Shown: positions 1 through 6,941, counted from the stretch's first letter. The stretch: 11,805 bases of DNA from an uncultured Treponema sp. (GCA_938039145.1 CALHVG010000075.1:1-11805), one strand, 5' to 3'. The notes: generated from the sequence alone by a model not told the origin. Numbers and translations are program-made.

Positions 1-10
1 CTAAAACCCA

Positions 11-165
11 CCTTCCTTGGGCACGACCAAAGGGCTTAAGCCCTTTGGAATCCCGATGGGTCTTGAAAGGAAATTGATATGAACCCATTGTGCACAAATC
101 GGGCGACGTCCGATTCTTACAAGATGGGTTATGCCGGTTTTGGAGACAACAAGAAACGGGGGTAA
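11..165 (+). repeat. Intergenic repeat module, left copy, with 22-bp palindrome
   Basis: This non-coding stretch shares two long identical blocks with 10979-11060: the 21 bases from 11 and the 26 bases ending at 88 (TTGAAAGGAAATTGATATGA then ACCCAT). Between them, 27-48 is a perfect 22-bp palindrome with arms CCAAAGGGCTT and AAGCCCTTTGG. In the right-hand copy only the outer CCAAA/TTTGG pairs remain. Further on, AACCCAT (82-88) pairs with ATGGGTT (124-130), and inside them AATCGG (97-102) pairs with CCGATT (110-115), with unpaired arms between the two stems. The block ends about 30 bases before the HU-like gene. I infer a mobile or structural DNA/RNA element; its identity is not known to me. 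Confidence 0.7.
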
Positions 166-181
166 GGGGACGCTCCCCCTT
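164..181 (+). other. Hairpin just upstream of the HU-like gene
   Basis: AAGGGG (164-169) pairs with CCCCTT (176-181), leaving a 6-nt loop. It lies directly before the Shine-Dalgarno AAGGAGA (186-192) of the gene starting at 199. It could terminate upstream transcription (no T-run follows, so weakly), or protect or insulate the mRNA 5' end. Confidence 0.4.
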
Positions 182-198
182 GATTAAGGAGAAAACAT

Positions 199-936
199 AT
201 GTCTAAAAATAAGGCCGTTTGGGAAGTACATTTACGCCCGAACGCACTCACCAAAGTAGATGACCGCGACTGCATTGCGGACGTCTACAAACACGCCGCA
301 ACGAAGCGGAACGAAGACGTAGCCGACGCCATCGTAAAAGAGCGTAGCGAGTTCCGACGGGAAACAATATTAAGCATCTTGAGCTTGCGCGATAAAGCGG
401 TCAAAGGCTTTATCAAAGACGGCTTAAGCTTTATGGATGAGCTGGTGCAGATAAGCCCGCGCGTCTTAGGCTTATGGGAGACAGAAGCGGCGGAGTACGA
501 CGAGAAAGAGCACAAACGCACCGTCGACGTCGTGCCCACCGCAGACTTTCGTGCCGAGCTCGACGAGGTCTCCATCAAAGTGCTCGGAGCAAAAGAAGCG
601 GCAGCCCGCATCACCGCTATTACGGACAGCGCCACAGGCTTGAAAGACGGCACTCTCACCATCGGAGATGACATCATCATCGAAGGGCATAAGCTCAAAA
701 TCGATGAGAGCGACCCCGAACAGGGCGTCTTCTTTGCAATGGAAGACGGCACGATGGTGAAAACTGTAAGAAGGCTCTCAGTCAATATGCCCAAGCGAAT
801 CGTTGCCCGCGTGCCGAAAGAACTCGCAGAAGGGGCGGTTACAGTGATTGTGAAGACTCGGTATACTACTTCGCCTAAGCCGTTAAAAACACTTAGGGAA
901 ATCGTTTTCAATTATCCTTGCACGGCAAAGGCATAA
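199..936 (+). CDS. HU-like DNA-binding protein with C-terminal DUF4469 (Ig-like) domain
   Basis: Predicted 245-residue cytoplasmic protein. Residues about 1-125 look like the HU/IHF-like domain of the Bvu_2165/HU-HIG type (WEVHLRPNALT start, a helical middle rich in E/R/K, then a DVVPTADFR strand). Residues about 145-243 match the DUF4469 pattern, with GTLTIGDDIIIEGHKLKI followed by a run of beta-strands ending in REIVFNY. Proteins of this build are expected to bind and bend DNA; a specific target is not known. The start is set by AAGGAGA 6 nt before ATG199. No signal peptide or membrane segment is seen. Its codons are richer in GCC/GGC/GAC than those of purE and mutS2 downstream, which may mean a different origin. 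It sits alone between two repeat-rich stretches, so it is probably transcribed by itself. Similar proteins tend to occur in several copies in treponeme and Bacteroidetes genomes (recollection, not checked). Confidence 0.8.
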   Translation: MSKNKAVWEVHLRPNALTKVDDRDCIADVYKHAATKRNEDVADAIVKERSEFRRETILSILSLRDKAVKGFIKDGLSFMDELVQISPRVLGLWETEAAEYDEKEHKRTVDVVPTADFRAELDEVSIKVLGAKEAAARITAITDSATGLKDGTLTIGDDIIIEGHKLKIDESDPEQGVFFAMEDGTMVKTVRRLSVNMPKRIVARVPKELAEGAVTVIVKTRYTTSPKPLKTLREIVFNYPCTAKA

Positions 937-958
937 GCATACGGCGTTGGCTATCTTT

Positions 959-1094
959 ATCTCGTGCGAGATAAAGGTGTCATCTCGGTGGGATAAAGGC
1001 ATTATCTCGAGCGGGATAAAGGCATCATCTCGGCGAGATAAAGGCATTATCTCGAGCGGGATAAAGGTATCATCTCAGGCGAGATAATGGTATT
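959..1094. repeat. Six-copy tandem array of 22-23 bp dyads
   Basis: Six head-to-tail units start at 959, 982, 1004, 1027, 1049 and 1072, each close to ATCTCG-GCG-GATAAAGG-CAT. Units 1 and 4 contain perfect ATCTCG/CGAGAT dyads with 1-2 nt spacers; units 3 and 5 differ by one G in the right arm. Neighbouring units can also pair with each other: CGAGATAA (1034-1041) with TTATCTCG (1047-1054). The array begins 22 bp after the HU-like stop codon and is non-coding. Odd- and even-numbered units are more alike among themselves (units 3 and 5 nearly identical), suggesting that a two-unit block was duplicated. It might be a protein-binding array or a transcript 3'-end structure; no T-run terminator is present. 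Confidence 0.85.
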
Positions 1095-1120
1095 GTTCAA
1101 AACGACCGCCCCACAAAACG

Positions 1121-1171
1121 GACGGGCATATTAAAGGAGTCGTTCATTTGATTATTGGCTGTATGCCCGTC
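1121..1171 (+). repeat. Covarying hairpin element, copy A
   Basis: GACGGGCAT (1121-1129) and ATGCCCGTC (1163-1171) form a perfect 9-bp stem around a 33-nt loop beginning ATTAAAGGAGTCGTTCA. It belongs to the same family as 1182-1231, 10890-10940, 11091-11144 and 11378-11423. The GGG/CCC core of its stem replaces the GGA/TCC of most other copies. Confidence 0.8.
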
Positions 1172-1181
1172 TCAAGAATCT

Positions 1182-1231
1182 GGCGGACATAATAAGGCAG
1201 TGTTCAGCCGATAGCTGATACTATGTCCGCC
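1182..1231 (+). repeat. Covarying hairpin element, copy B
   Basis: GGCGGACAT (1182-1190) and ATGTCCGCC (1223-1231) form a perfect 9-bp stem around a 32-nt loop beginning AATAAGGCAGTGTTCAGCCG. It lies 10 bp after copy A in the same orientation. Both copies are followed by CTCAAG. Confidence 0.8.
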
Positions 1232-1397
1232 TCAAGTTTGCCGTTGGCAAACTTGAAGCACAAGAACGAATGTTCTTGTGCCAGGTTCTTAGGGCAGAGC
1301 CCTAAGCTGTATGGGAGGGAGAGGAAACCCCTGTTCTGCCGGGGGTTCCTCTCCCTCCCTAATAAAATAGGGATTCTAAAGGGGCAGCGCCCCTTTA
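1232..1397 (+). repeat. Ladder of five consecutive hairpins upstream of purE
   Basis: Five stems follow one another. TCAAGTTTGCC/GGCAAACTTGA (1232-1256) has 11 bp and a 3-nt loop. GCACAAGAAC/GTTCTTGTGC (1258-1281) has 10 bp and a 4-nt loop. CTTAGGGC/GCCCTAAG (1288-1306) has 8 bp and a 3-nt loop. GGGAGGGAGAGGAAACCCC (1313-1331) pairs with 1341-1359 with one mismatch. TAAAGGGGC/GCCCCTTTA (1377-1397) has 9 bp and a 3-nt loop. AAGAATCTGGC (1174-1184) can also pair with GCCAGGTTCTT (1280-1290, one mismatch), enclosing copy B and the first two hairpins as a branched structure. The last hairpin ends 16 nt before the purE Shine-Dalgarno. In RNA it would make a heavily folded leader; in DNA, a cruciform-prone tract. 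Confidence 0.85.
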
Positions 1398-1424
1398 ATA
1401 TAAAAAACATTTTAGGAGGTTTAT

Positions 1425-1928
1425 ATGTCAGGAAAAGTTGCGATTTTCTTCGGTTCAAAGTCGGATTCGGAGACGATGAAAAAATCGGCTTCCGTCTTTA
1501 AGGAGTTCGGGGTTGAGTTTAAGGCATTCGTTATAAGCGCGCACAGAGCGGGGGAACTTTTGCACAAAACCGTAAAACAGGTTGAAGCAGAAGGTTTTGA
1601 GGTTATAATTGCGGGTGCGGGGCTTGCCGCCGCTCTTCCCGGGGTGATTGCAGGAATTACTACGCTTCCGGTTATCGGTGTTCCTCTGGAATGTGTTTCC
1701 GCTTCTTCAAACGGGCTTTCGGGTATGGACGCTCTTCTTTCGATTGTGCAGATGCCGCCTCAAATTCCGGTGGCGGCGGTGGGAATCGGAAATTCTAAAA
1801 ACGCAGCCTATCTTGCGGTCGAGATTCTTTCGATAAAGTACGGAGAGCTCAAGGAAAAACTTGTTTCTTTTAGAGCCCGTCTTTTAAAAGATGCCGAGGA
1901 CGGAATGGAAGCGGATTTTTCGCTTTAG
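1425..1928 (+). CDS. purE: N5-carboxyaminoimidazole ribonucleotide mutase-like protein (PurE), variant active site
   Basis: 167-residue cytoplasmic enzyme of de novo purine synthesis, expected to form carboxyaminoimidazole ribonucleotide (CAIR). Visible family signatures are GSKSD (10-14), SAHR (38-41, with the conserved catalytic His40), GAGLAAALPG (64-73) and LSGMDALLSIVQMP (98-111). The length is normal. Two oddities stand out. Class I bacterial PurE usually reads A-A-H-L-P-G where this has A-A-A-L-P-G (Ala70 for His). The loop between GVP and LSG carries about four extra residues (ECVSASSN). Class II PurE, known from T. denticola and animals, also lacks that His, but its motif differs (ALSG, then a CPPP loop), so this protein matches neither class cleanly. 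No purK is next to it. The start is fixed by AGGAGG (1414-1419) 5 nt before ATG. mutS2 follows after 45 nt, so the two are probably cotranscribed. Confidence 0.9.
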   Translation: MSGKVAIFFGSKSDSETMKKSASVFKEFGVEFKAFVISAHRAGELLHKTVKQVEAEGFEVIIAGAGLAAALPGVIAGITTLPVIGVPLECVSASSNGLSGMDALLSIVQMPPQIPVAAVGIGNSKNAAYLAVEILSIKYGELKEKLVSFRARLLKDAEDGMEADFSL

Positions 1929-1973
1929 CTTTACAAAGCCGCCTCCCGTAGAGATTTTGAGATTAATATACTT

Positions 1974-4490
1974 ATGGACAAAAAGACCCTTTCAGAACTG
2001 GATTTTTATAGGATTCGCTCCGACATCGCTTCGTTTTGCAGCGCGGAAGAATCCGTGCTTTTTATGAATGAAATTGAGCCCTTGACTGACGGCATAAAAA
2101 TCGAGGAAAGAAAAATGCTCGGAAGGGAATGGCTTTTAATGCTTGAAAGCGCACACGCAACTTTGCTTTCAGGCTGGAATCCCGTAAAGAGCACTCTTAT
2201 GTCCGTTCTTGCAAAAGGTTCTTCTTTGAATTTTACCGAACTTTATGACATTTGGCTTTTTTCTGAAAGCGTGCGGAAAACGATTTCTGCAGTCATTTCC
2301 GTAAAAGAATCTCTGGGATTAAAAAGTCTTCCGCTTTTGTGCGAGTCGATTCCCTCTCTTTCTGTTCCCGCCGAAGAGATTTCAAAGATAATAACCCCCG
2401 CAGGCGAACTTAGGGATTTAAAAGAGCTTAGGGAAATCCGTAAAAAGATAGCGGAGCTTCGTCAAAAGATAAAAGGCATAATGCATTCCATAATAGTAGA
2501 CCCAAAATATTCTTCGTTCTTTGAGTCCACAGTTCCGGTTCTTAGAGGAGAGCGGCAGGTGCTTGCGGTTAAGTCCGGATTCCGCTCGGCAGTTCCCGGG
2601 ATAATCCATGACGTGAGCCAAAGCGGAAAAACCCTCTACATAGAGCCGGAGGAATGTGTTCTTTGTTCTAATCTTTTGGTGGAAGCTGAAGCGGAACTTG
2701 AGATTGCGACCGGAAAAATCCTTCTTGAGCTTACGGAAAAAATCCGTCCGTATTCGGATGATTTTTTGAATGCGTTAAAAACAATGGAAATCCTTGACGT
2801 TACTTTGGCTTTTGCAAAATGGGGAAAGGCGCACGATTCGGTATGGGCAGCCGACATCGAGGAAGGTCCGCTTTTTCTTCTAAAGGCGCGGCATCCTCTG
2901 CTTGGAAGCAAAGCCGTTCCGATTGACGTACGTTTTGTCGAAGGAAAAAAGATCCTCATAATTTCAGGGCCGAACACAGGCGGAAAAACCGTTGCCGTAA
3001 AGACAATCGCACTTTTTTCAATGATGAACCAAGCAGGTTTTCCGCTTCCTTGCAGCGAAGGAACAAGGCTTCCTATTTTTTCGGATATTTTTTCGGACAT
3101 AGGAGATGAGCAGAACATGGACGAAAGCCTTTCTACGTTCAGCGGACACATGAAAAACATCGCCCATGCGCTTGAAAATGCCGATTCGTCTTCCCTTGTG
3201 ATTTTGGACGAGTTCGGAAGCGGAACAGACCCTGAGGAAGGCTCGGCTATTTCCATGGCTGTTCTTGACCGCCTGATTGAAAAAAAATCGTTCGTTCTTA
3301 TAACAACCCATCACGGAGCGATAAAAAATTACGGCTACACGCATAAAGAATGTATAAACGCCTCCGTGGAATTCAGCAGAGAGATTTCAGGTCCGACGTA
3401 CAGGCTTTTGATGGGCGTTCCTGGCGAAAGCCATGCGCTTACGATTGCCGAAAAGTCCGGAATCCCGCAAAAAATAATCGAAAAAGCAAAGTCTTACATC
3501 GCAGGTGAAAAGGCTAACATTTCAAGTCTTATAAAAGCACTTGGCGAAAAGTACACAGAACTTTCTTTAAAAGAAAAAGAATTTGAGCGAAAGGAAGCCG
3601 AACTTGGAGACAAACTCTTCAAGGCGGAAAAAATGCGTGTTGAACTTTTACGTCGTGAGATGGAACTTGAAAAAGGTTTTCATATAGAGGCGGAAGATTT
3701 TCTTGTTCAAAGCAGAAAACAACTTGAAAATCTGGTAAGGACGCTCAGAGAAGGCGAAATCACAAGGGAAAAGACTTTGAGCGTAAAAAAATACATTGCA
3801 GAACTTACGGAAGCCGTTCAAAAAAGGGGCGAAGAAGCTCTTCAAAAAGAAGAAAATATTTTTCTTGAGGAAAAAAATGTTTTTGAAAAAGAAAAAAAAC
3901 GACAAAGCCATAAAAAAAACAGAAAAAAAGGACGATTAAGTTCTTCCGAAGCCTTTTCGCTTGCCGTCCCTATGTCCGATTCTTTTCCACCGCCCAAGAA
4001 AAACGCATTCCGTTCCGCTTCGGAAAAAGAAAAACTTTCCTATGAAATCGGGGCGGAAGTTCTTGCCGGAAGCGGAAAACTTCCCGGAGTTATCGTTTCT
4101 CGCTCAGGGAACGACAAATGGTTCGTTCAGGTGGGTGCGATAAAAATGTCTATGAAAGAAAGCGAGCTTGAGCTTGTCCGGAAAAAAACAGCTGAAAAAC
4201 CTTCAATAAGTTACGAATTTTCTTCCGAAAAAAACGAAGCACCGTCCCCTGCGTTTGAACTCAGGCTTTTGGGAATGAGGGTGGAGGAGGCTGTCCGTGC
4301 GCTGAACCGTCAGATGGACCTTTGCTGCATACACGGATTTAAAAATTTCAGCATAATTCACGGAAAGGGAACAGGCGTTCTGCAGCAATCCGTTCAGGAT
4401 TATCTTTCAAACTGCGCCTCGGTAAAGTCTTTTAATTTTGCATTGCCGGAAGACGGCGGCTTTGGAAAAACTTATGTGGAACTTTGGTGA
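1974..4490 (+). CDS. mutS2: MutS2 family ATPase with C-terminal Smr domain
   Basis: 838-residue cytoplasmic protein, somewhat longer than the roughly 780 residues usual for MutS2. Order of parts: N-terminal core and lever helices (1-320); ATPase with Walker A GPNTGGKT (332-339), signature-like STFSGHM (387-393) and Walker B LVILDEFGSGTDP (408-420); a long charged coiled coil (about 515-650) with a Lys-rich stretch KKRQSHKKNRKKGR; a KOW-like segment (about 690-735); and the Smr domain (about 762-838) with HGKGTG (796-801). In known members MutS2 suppresses recombination or, in Bacillus, rescues collided ribosomes. The Smr LDLRG motif reads LRLLG here (763-767), losing the acidic residue and the Arg. 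The start is the first Met after purE. No good Shine-Dalgarno precedes it (only GAG about 10 nt upstream), so it may depend on coupling from purE. Confidence 0.92.
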   Translation: MDKKTLSELDFYRIRSDIASFCSAEESVLFMNEIEPLTDGIKIEERKMLGREWLLMLESAHATLLSGWNPVKSTLMSVLAKGSSLNFTELYDIWLFSESVRKTISAVISVKESLGLKSLPLLCESIPSLSVPAEEISKIITPAGELRDLKELREIRKKIAELRQKIKGIMHSIIVDPKYSSFFESTVPVLRGERQVLAVKSGFRSAVPGIIHDVSQSGKTLYIEPEECVLCSNLLVEAEAELEIATGKILLELTEKIRPYSDDFLNALKTMEILDVTLAFAKWGKAHDSVWAADIEEGPLFLLKARHPLLGSKAVPIDVRFVEGKKILIISGPNTGGKTVAVKTIALFSMMNQAGFPLPCSEGTRLPIFSDIFSDIGDEQNMDESLSTFSGHMKNIAHALENADSSSLVILDEFGSGTDPEEGSAISMAVLDRLIEKKSFVLITTHHGAIKNYGYTHKECINASVEFSREISGPTYRLLMGVPGESHALTIAEKSGIPQKIIEKAKSYIAGEKANISSLIKALGEKYTELSLKEKEFERKEAELGDKLFKAEKMRVELLRREMELEKGFHIEAEDFLVQSRKQLENLVRTLREGEITREKTLSVKKYIAELTEAVQKRGEEALQKEENIFLEEKNVFEKEKKRQSHKKNRKKGRLSSSEAFSLAVPMSDSFPPPKKNAFRSASEKEKLSYEIGAEVLAGSGKLPGVIVSRSGNDKWFVQVGAIKMSMKESELELVRKKTAEKPSISYEFSSEKNEAPSPAFELRLLGMRVEEAVRALNRQMDLCCIHGFKNFSIIHGKGTGVLQQSVQDYLSNCASVKSFNFALPEDGGFGKTYVELW

Positions 4491-4668
4491 GTTTTCCATT
4501 TTTTGTGGAAAAAACATAAAATCAAGAATATAATCGCTTTTGAAAAAGTTCTGCAGTTTTTTGGAAAAATCCTTCCGCCTCGGTTTTTGATTTTTCGACT
4601 GCGCTTTTCGGTTGGATTTCATTCGATGAAGAAACCGCACCATTTTTCGGAATTTTTTTTCGTTTTTT

Positions 4669-4989
4669 TTGCTTAGGGCGGAAAATATTCTGTTTTCTCT
4701 TGAAAGAAATTACGGAATCGTAGAAAATACGGATTCTGCACGGAATGTGGACGAAAATAATTTGGAACGGACAGACGCTTACAAGATGATTTTACAAAAC
4801 GCCGATCTCGGCTTTGATGGATTTATATTCACTTCATTTGCGGAAAACTACGGAAAGATAACCGAACTTTCGCTCGACATTATTGTCGAGGATTCCGACG
4901 GCGTGTTCTCGATTATGAAAGAAACATCGGGCTGCGGTTTGGATAAAAATCCTGCGTTCCAAACTTTGGTGGATTCAGTTCTCGGCTAG
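4669..4989 (+). CDS. Small unrecognised ORF with poly-T 5' end, possibly frameshifted
   Basis: Open frame of 106 codons if read from TTG4669, rich in acidic residues and Asn (for example NYGIVENTDSARNVDENN, LSLDIIVEDSDG). I recognise no family. The TTG has no Shine-Dalgarno and sits in the second of two T8 tracts (4653-4660 and 4663-4670). An ATG at 4626 opens another frame, MKKPHHFSEFFFVFFA, that ends just past these tracts. Loss of one T would fuse it to this ORF and give a 5' end of about 15 residues reaching LRAENILFSLERN. It could therefore be a phase-variable gene, a decayed gene or a sequencing error. No convincing secretion signal is seen. The stop is 2 bp from the stop of the convergent GH13 gene. 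The Cys in TSGCG is the only one. Confidence 0.4.
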   Translation: MLRAENILFSLERNYGIVENTDSARNVDENNLERTDAYKMILQNADLGFDGFIFTSFAENYGKITELSLDIIVEDSDGVFSIMKETSGCGLDKNPAFQTLVDSVLG

Positions 4990-4991
4990 AA

Positions 4992-6905
4992 TTACTGCAT
5001 TTTTACAAGATACGCTTTTCCTGCGGGAACTTTAAGGACAAGGTTTCCGTTTTCTATCGTTGCGCAGAGTTTTTCGCCAAGTGCATCTTTTTCGGGCGCA
5101 ATTCCGTTAGAAAAACTTTCGCCGAAGCAATTCAAGGGAATGTTTATCGTCTTTTCTTCGGTTTCTCCGGAAATCACGGTGAAATACACTTCTTTTTCAG
5201 TGAATCTTGCGAACGCAAAAATATAGCCTTCCTCATATACAAACTTAAATCCGCCGTCTTTGAATGCGGGGCTTTCCGTTTTGATTTTTATAAGTTCCTG
5301 AAAAAAGCGGAACGAGTCCAGGTTTTCGATGTCTTTGCTCCACGGCATGGGGTAGCGGCAGCCTTCAATCTCTTCAACCGTTCCGTCTATGTCCGCTTCG
5401 TCGCCGTAATATATGTTCGTGCAGCCGGGCAGCGTGAAAATCAGTATGTTCGCCCCTTTTACGCTATCTTTTGAGATGGAACTGTCGTTGTGGAACCGGG
5501 GAACGTCGTGGCTGTCGATAAGATTGAACTGGTTTTGCTGAATCACGAACGGAAGGCGTGAAAGATAACCGCTTACCTGACCTACAAAATCTTTTGCGGT
5601 CATCTTGTATTTTATTCCTCTAAGTTCATCTGCTCGTCCGTTGAATATGTCGTCTTGTCCGTAGAATTGGCGAATGGGTCTAGTGGAAGCAAAATAGTTC
5701 ATCGGGGAATCCCATTCGTTTCCGTTCAGAAATTCGGAACATTCGCTCCAATCTTCAGCAAGTATGTAGGCATCTTTTTTTTCGGCTTTTATGGATTTTC
5801 GGATTTCAGGCCAAATTTCGTGATGGAGCTGAATCAGGTCGTTTCGAGCCATTGTGTCGGCGACGTCGAACCTCCATCCGTCTATGCTGAACGGTTTTTT
5901 GAGCCATTTTTTTACAAGGGAATCTTCCGAGCCGTAAATTGTTTTTCTAAGTTCGCTTGAAGTGTAATTCAGAGTCGGAAGCGTTTCCACGTTGAACCAA
6001 GATTTATAGGAATTGTTTTCGCCGAAAAAATAGAAGCTTCGTTCTTTGCTGTTCGGATTGTTGAACGCGCCTTCCGTTTTCGGAAAAAAAGTTCCGTCTC
6101 TGTTGAACCAGCGGTTTGCAATTCCCGTGTGATTTATTGAAACATCAAGGATTATATGAATTCCGTTTTCGTGAAGTTCTTCCGTGAGCTTTGCCAAAGC
6201 GTCATCGCCGCCAAGGTGCGGGTCTACTTTGAAATAGTCAAGGCAGTCGTATCGATGAACTGTTGCCGCCCAAAATATCGGGTTCAGGTAAAGAGCGGTA
6301 ATTCCGAGTTTTTTAAGATACGGAATCTTTTCTCTGATTCCTTCAAGGTCGCCGCCGTAAAAATCAAGGCAATGCGCTTTTTCGTAAGGTTCAGGTTCTT
6401 TCTCCCAATCTTTTACGTGCGTGCTTGGAAAGCCGTCAAAAAAATATTCTCCGTCTTTGACATCGTTTTTTTCGTTCCCGTTAAAAAATCTGTCCGGAAA
6501 AATCTGATAGAAAACGGCATTTTTTACCCATTCGCATTGCTCGTAATCCGTAAGGATTCTGAAAAGATACGATTCGTCTGGAATATAGGTTGTGATTCCG
6601 TGCTGCGTGTAATAGTAAATGCAAGAAGAAGTCGCTATGCAGAAAAAATATTTAAATTCGTCCTCAAAAATCTGAACGTCTATGGAACAGCGCACAAGAC
6701 CGTTTTTCTCTTCGACTTTTTTCATGGGGCGCGGATGCCCCACTCCGTTGAATTTTCCCTGCAAAAGTACGCTTTTTACAGGCGAAACGCTTGAATATTG
6801 CAGAAAAATTGAAATCTTTTCGCCTTTTTTGGGAGTCGGATTTGTTACAAATCGGATTGAACCGTCTGAATAAATGCTTGAAAGCCATGAATCGTTAGTC
6901 GTCAT
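4992..6905 (-). CDS. GH13 alpha-glucan hydrolase (neopullulanase/cyclomaltodextrinase type)
   Basis: 637-residue enzyme without a signal peptide, so probably cytoplasmic and acting on imported maltodextrins or cyclodextrins. An N-terminal beta-rich domain (about 1-120) of the kind found in neopullulanases precedes the (beta/alpha)8 barrel, which begins near VFYQIFPDRF (131-140). The GH13 conserved regions are visible: DVSINH (254-259); GWRFDVAD (343-350) with nucleophile Asp347; ILAEDW (381-386) with acid/base Glu384; LIDSHD (462-467) with Asp467. A beta-sandwich domain closes the protein (about 555-637). This layout is that of the GH13_20 group; the exact substrate cannot be read from sequence. 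No Shine-Dalgarno precedes ATG6905. Instead a promoter ends 7 nt before it, predicting a leaderless mRNA. It is divergent from the permease at 7035 and convergent with the small ORF at 4669. Confidence 0.9.
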   Translation of the reverse strand: MTTNDSWLSSIYSDGSIRFVTNPTPKKGEKISIFLQYSSVSPVKSVLLQGKFNGVGHPRPMKKVEEKNGLVRCSIDVQIFEDEFKYFFCIATSSCIYYYTQHGITTYIPDESYLFRILTDYEQCEWVKNAVFYQIFPDRFFNGNEKNDVKDGEYFFDGFPSTHVKDWEKEPEPYEKAHCLDFYGGDLEGIREKIPYLKKLGITALYLNPIFWAATVHRYDCLDYFKVDPHLGGDDALAKLTEELHENGIHIILDVSINHTGIANRWFNRDGTFFPKTEGAFNNPNSKERSFYFFGENNSYKSWFNVETLPTLNYTSSELRKTIYGSEDSLVKKWLKKPFSIDGWRFDVADTMARNDLIQLHHEIWPEIRKSIKAEKKDAYILAEDWSECSEFLNGNEWDSPMNYFASTRPIRQFYGQDDIFNGRADELRGIKYKMTAKDFVGQVSGYLSRLPFVIQQNQFNLIDSHDVPRFHNDSSISKDSVKGANILIFTLPGCTNIYYGDEADIDGTVEEIEGCRYPMPWSKDIENLDSFRFFQELIKIKTESPAFKDGGFKFVYEEGYIFAFARFTEKEVYFTVISGETEEKTINIPLNCFGESFSNGIAPEKDALGEKLCATIENGNLVLKVPAGKAYLVKMQ

Positions 6906-6912
6906 GCGGATG

Positions 6913-6941
6913 ATTATAGCCGACTATTCGATATAAGACAA
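6913..6941 (-). promoter_or_regulatory. Promoter for the GH13 gene, predicted leaderless
   Basis: Read on the minus strand: -35 TTGTCT (6941-6936), 17-nt spacer, -10 TATAAT (6918-6913). Only 7 nt (CATCCGC) separate the -10 box from ATG6905, so transcription should start at about 6906, the base before the start codon. Confidence 0.65.

Noticed and set aside
79..165. Short frame MNPLCTNRATSDSYKMGYAG... with AAAGGA upstream, and its partner at 11048-11131
   Set aside because: Both begin MNP at the repeated block, but the peptides diverge after about eight residues while the DNA pairing is kept. The DNA repeat, not a peptide, is what is conserved.
285..911. 208-residue open frame on the minus strand inside the HU-like gene
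   Set aside because: Low-complexity Ser/Thr-rich translation with no ribosome site; it is the mirror of a clear domain protein.
1964..1972. TAATAT/TATACT next to the mutS2 ATG as a fourth leaderless promoter
   Set aside because: No acceptable -35 box 16-18 nt upstream, and the box lies too close to the ATG; transcription from the purE unit is simpler.
4492..4512. TTTTCCA/TGGAAAA hairpin after mutS2 as a terminator
   Set aside because: Seven A/T-rich pairs with a T-rich loop but no following T-run; too weak to call.
4506..4534. Possible promoter TGGAAA-17-TATAAT after mutS2
   Set aside because: It would start transcription near 4541, but the only ATG downstream (4626) is 85 nt away with no ribosome site, and no RNA gene is recognisable.
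6156..6794. 212-residue open frame on the plus strand within the GH13 gene
   Set aside because: The opposite strand carries all GH13 motifs; this frame is rich in Phe/Val/Arg as expected from antisense of a GAA/AAA-rich gene.
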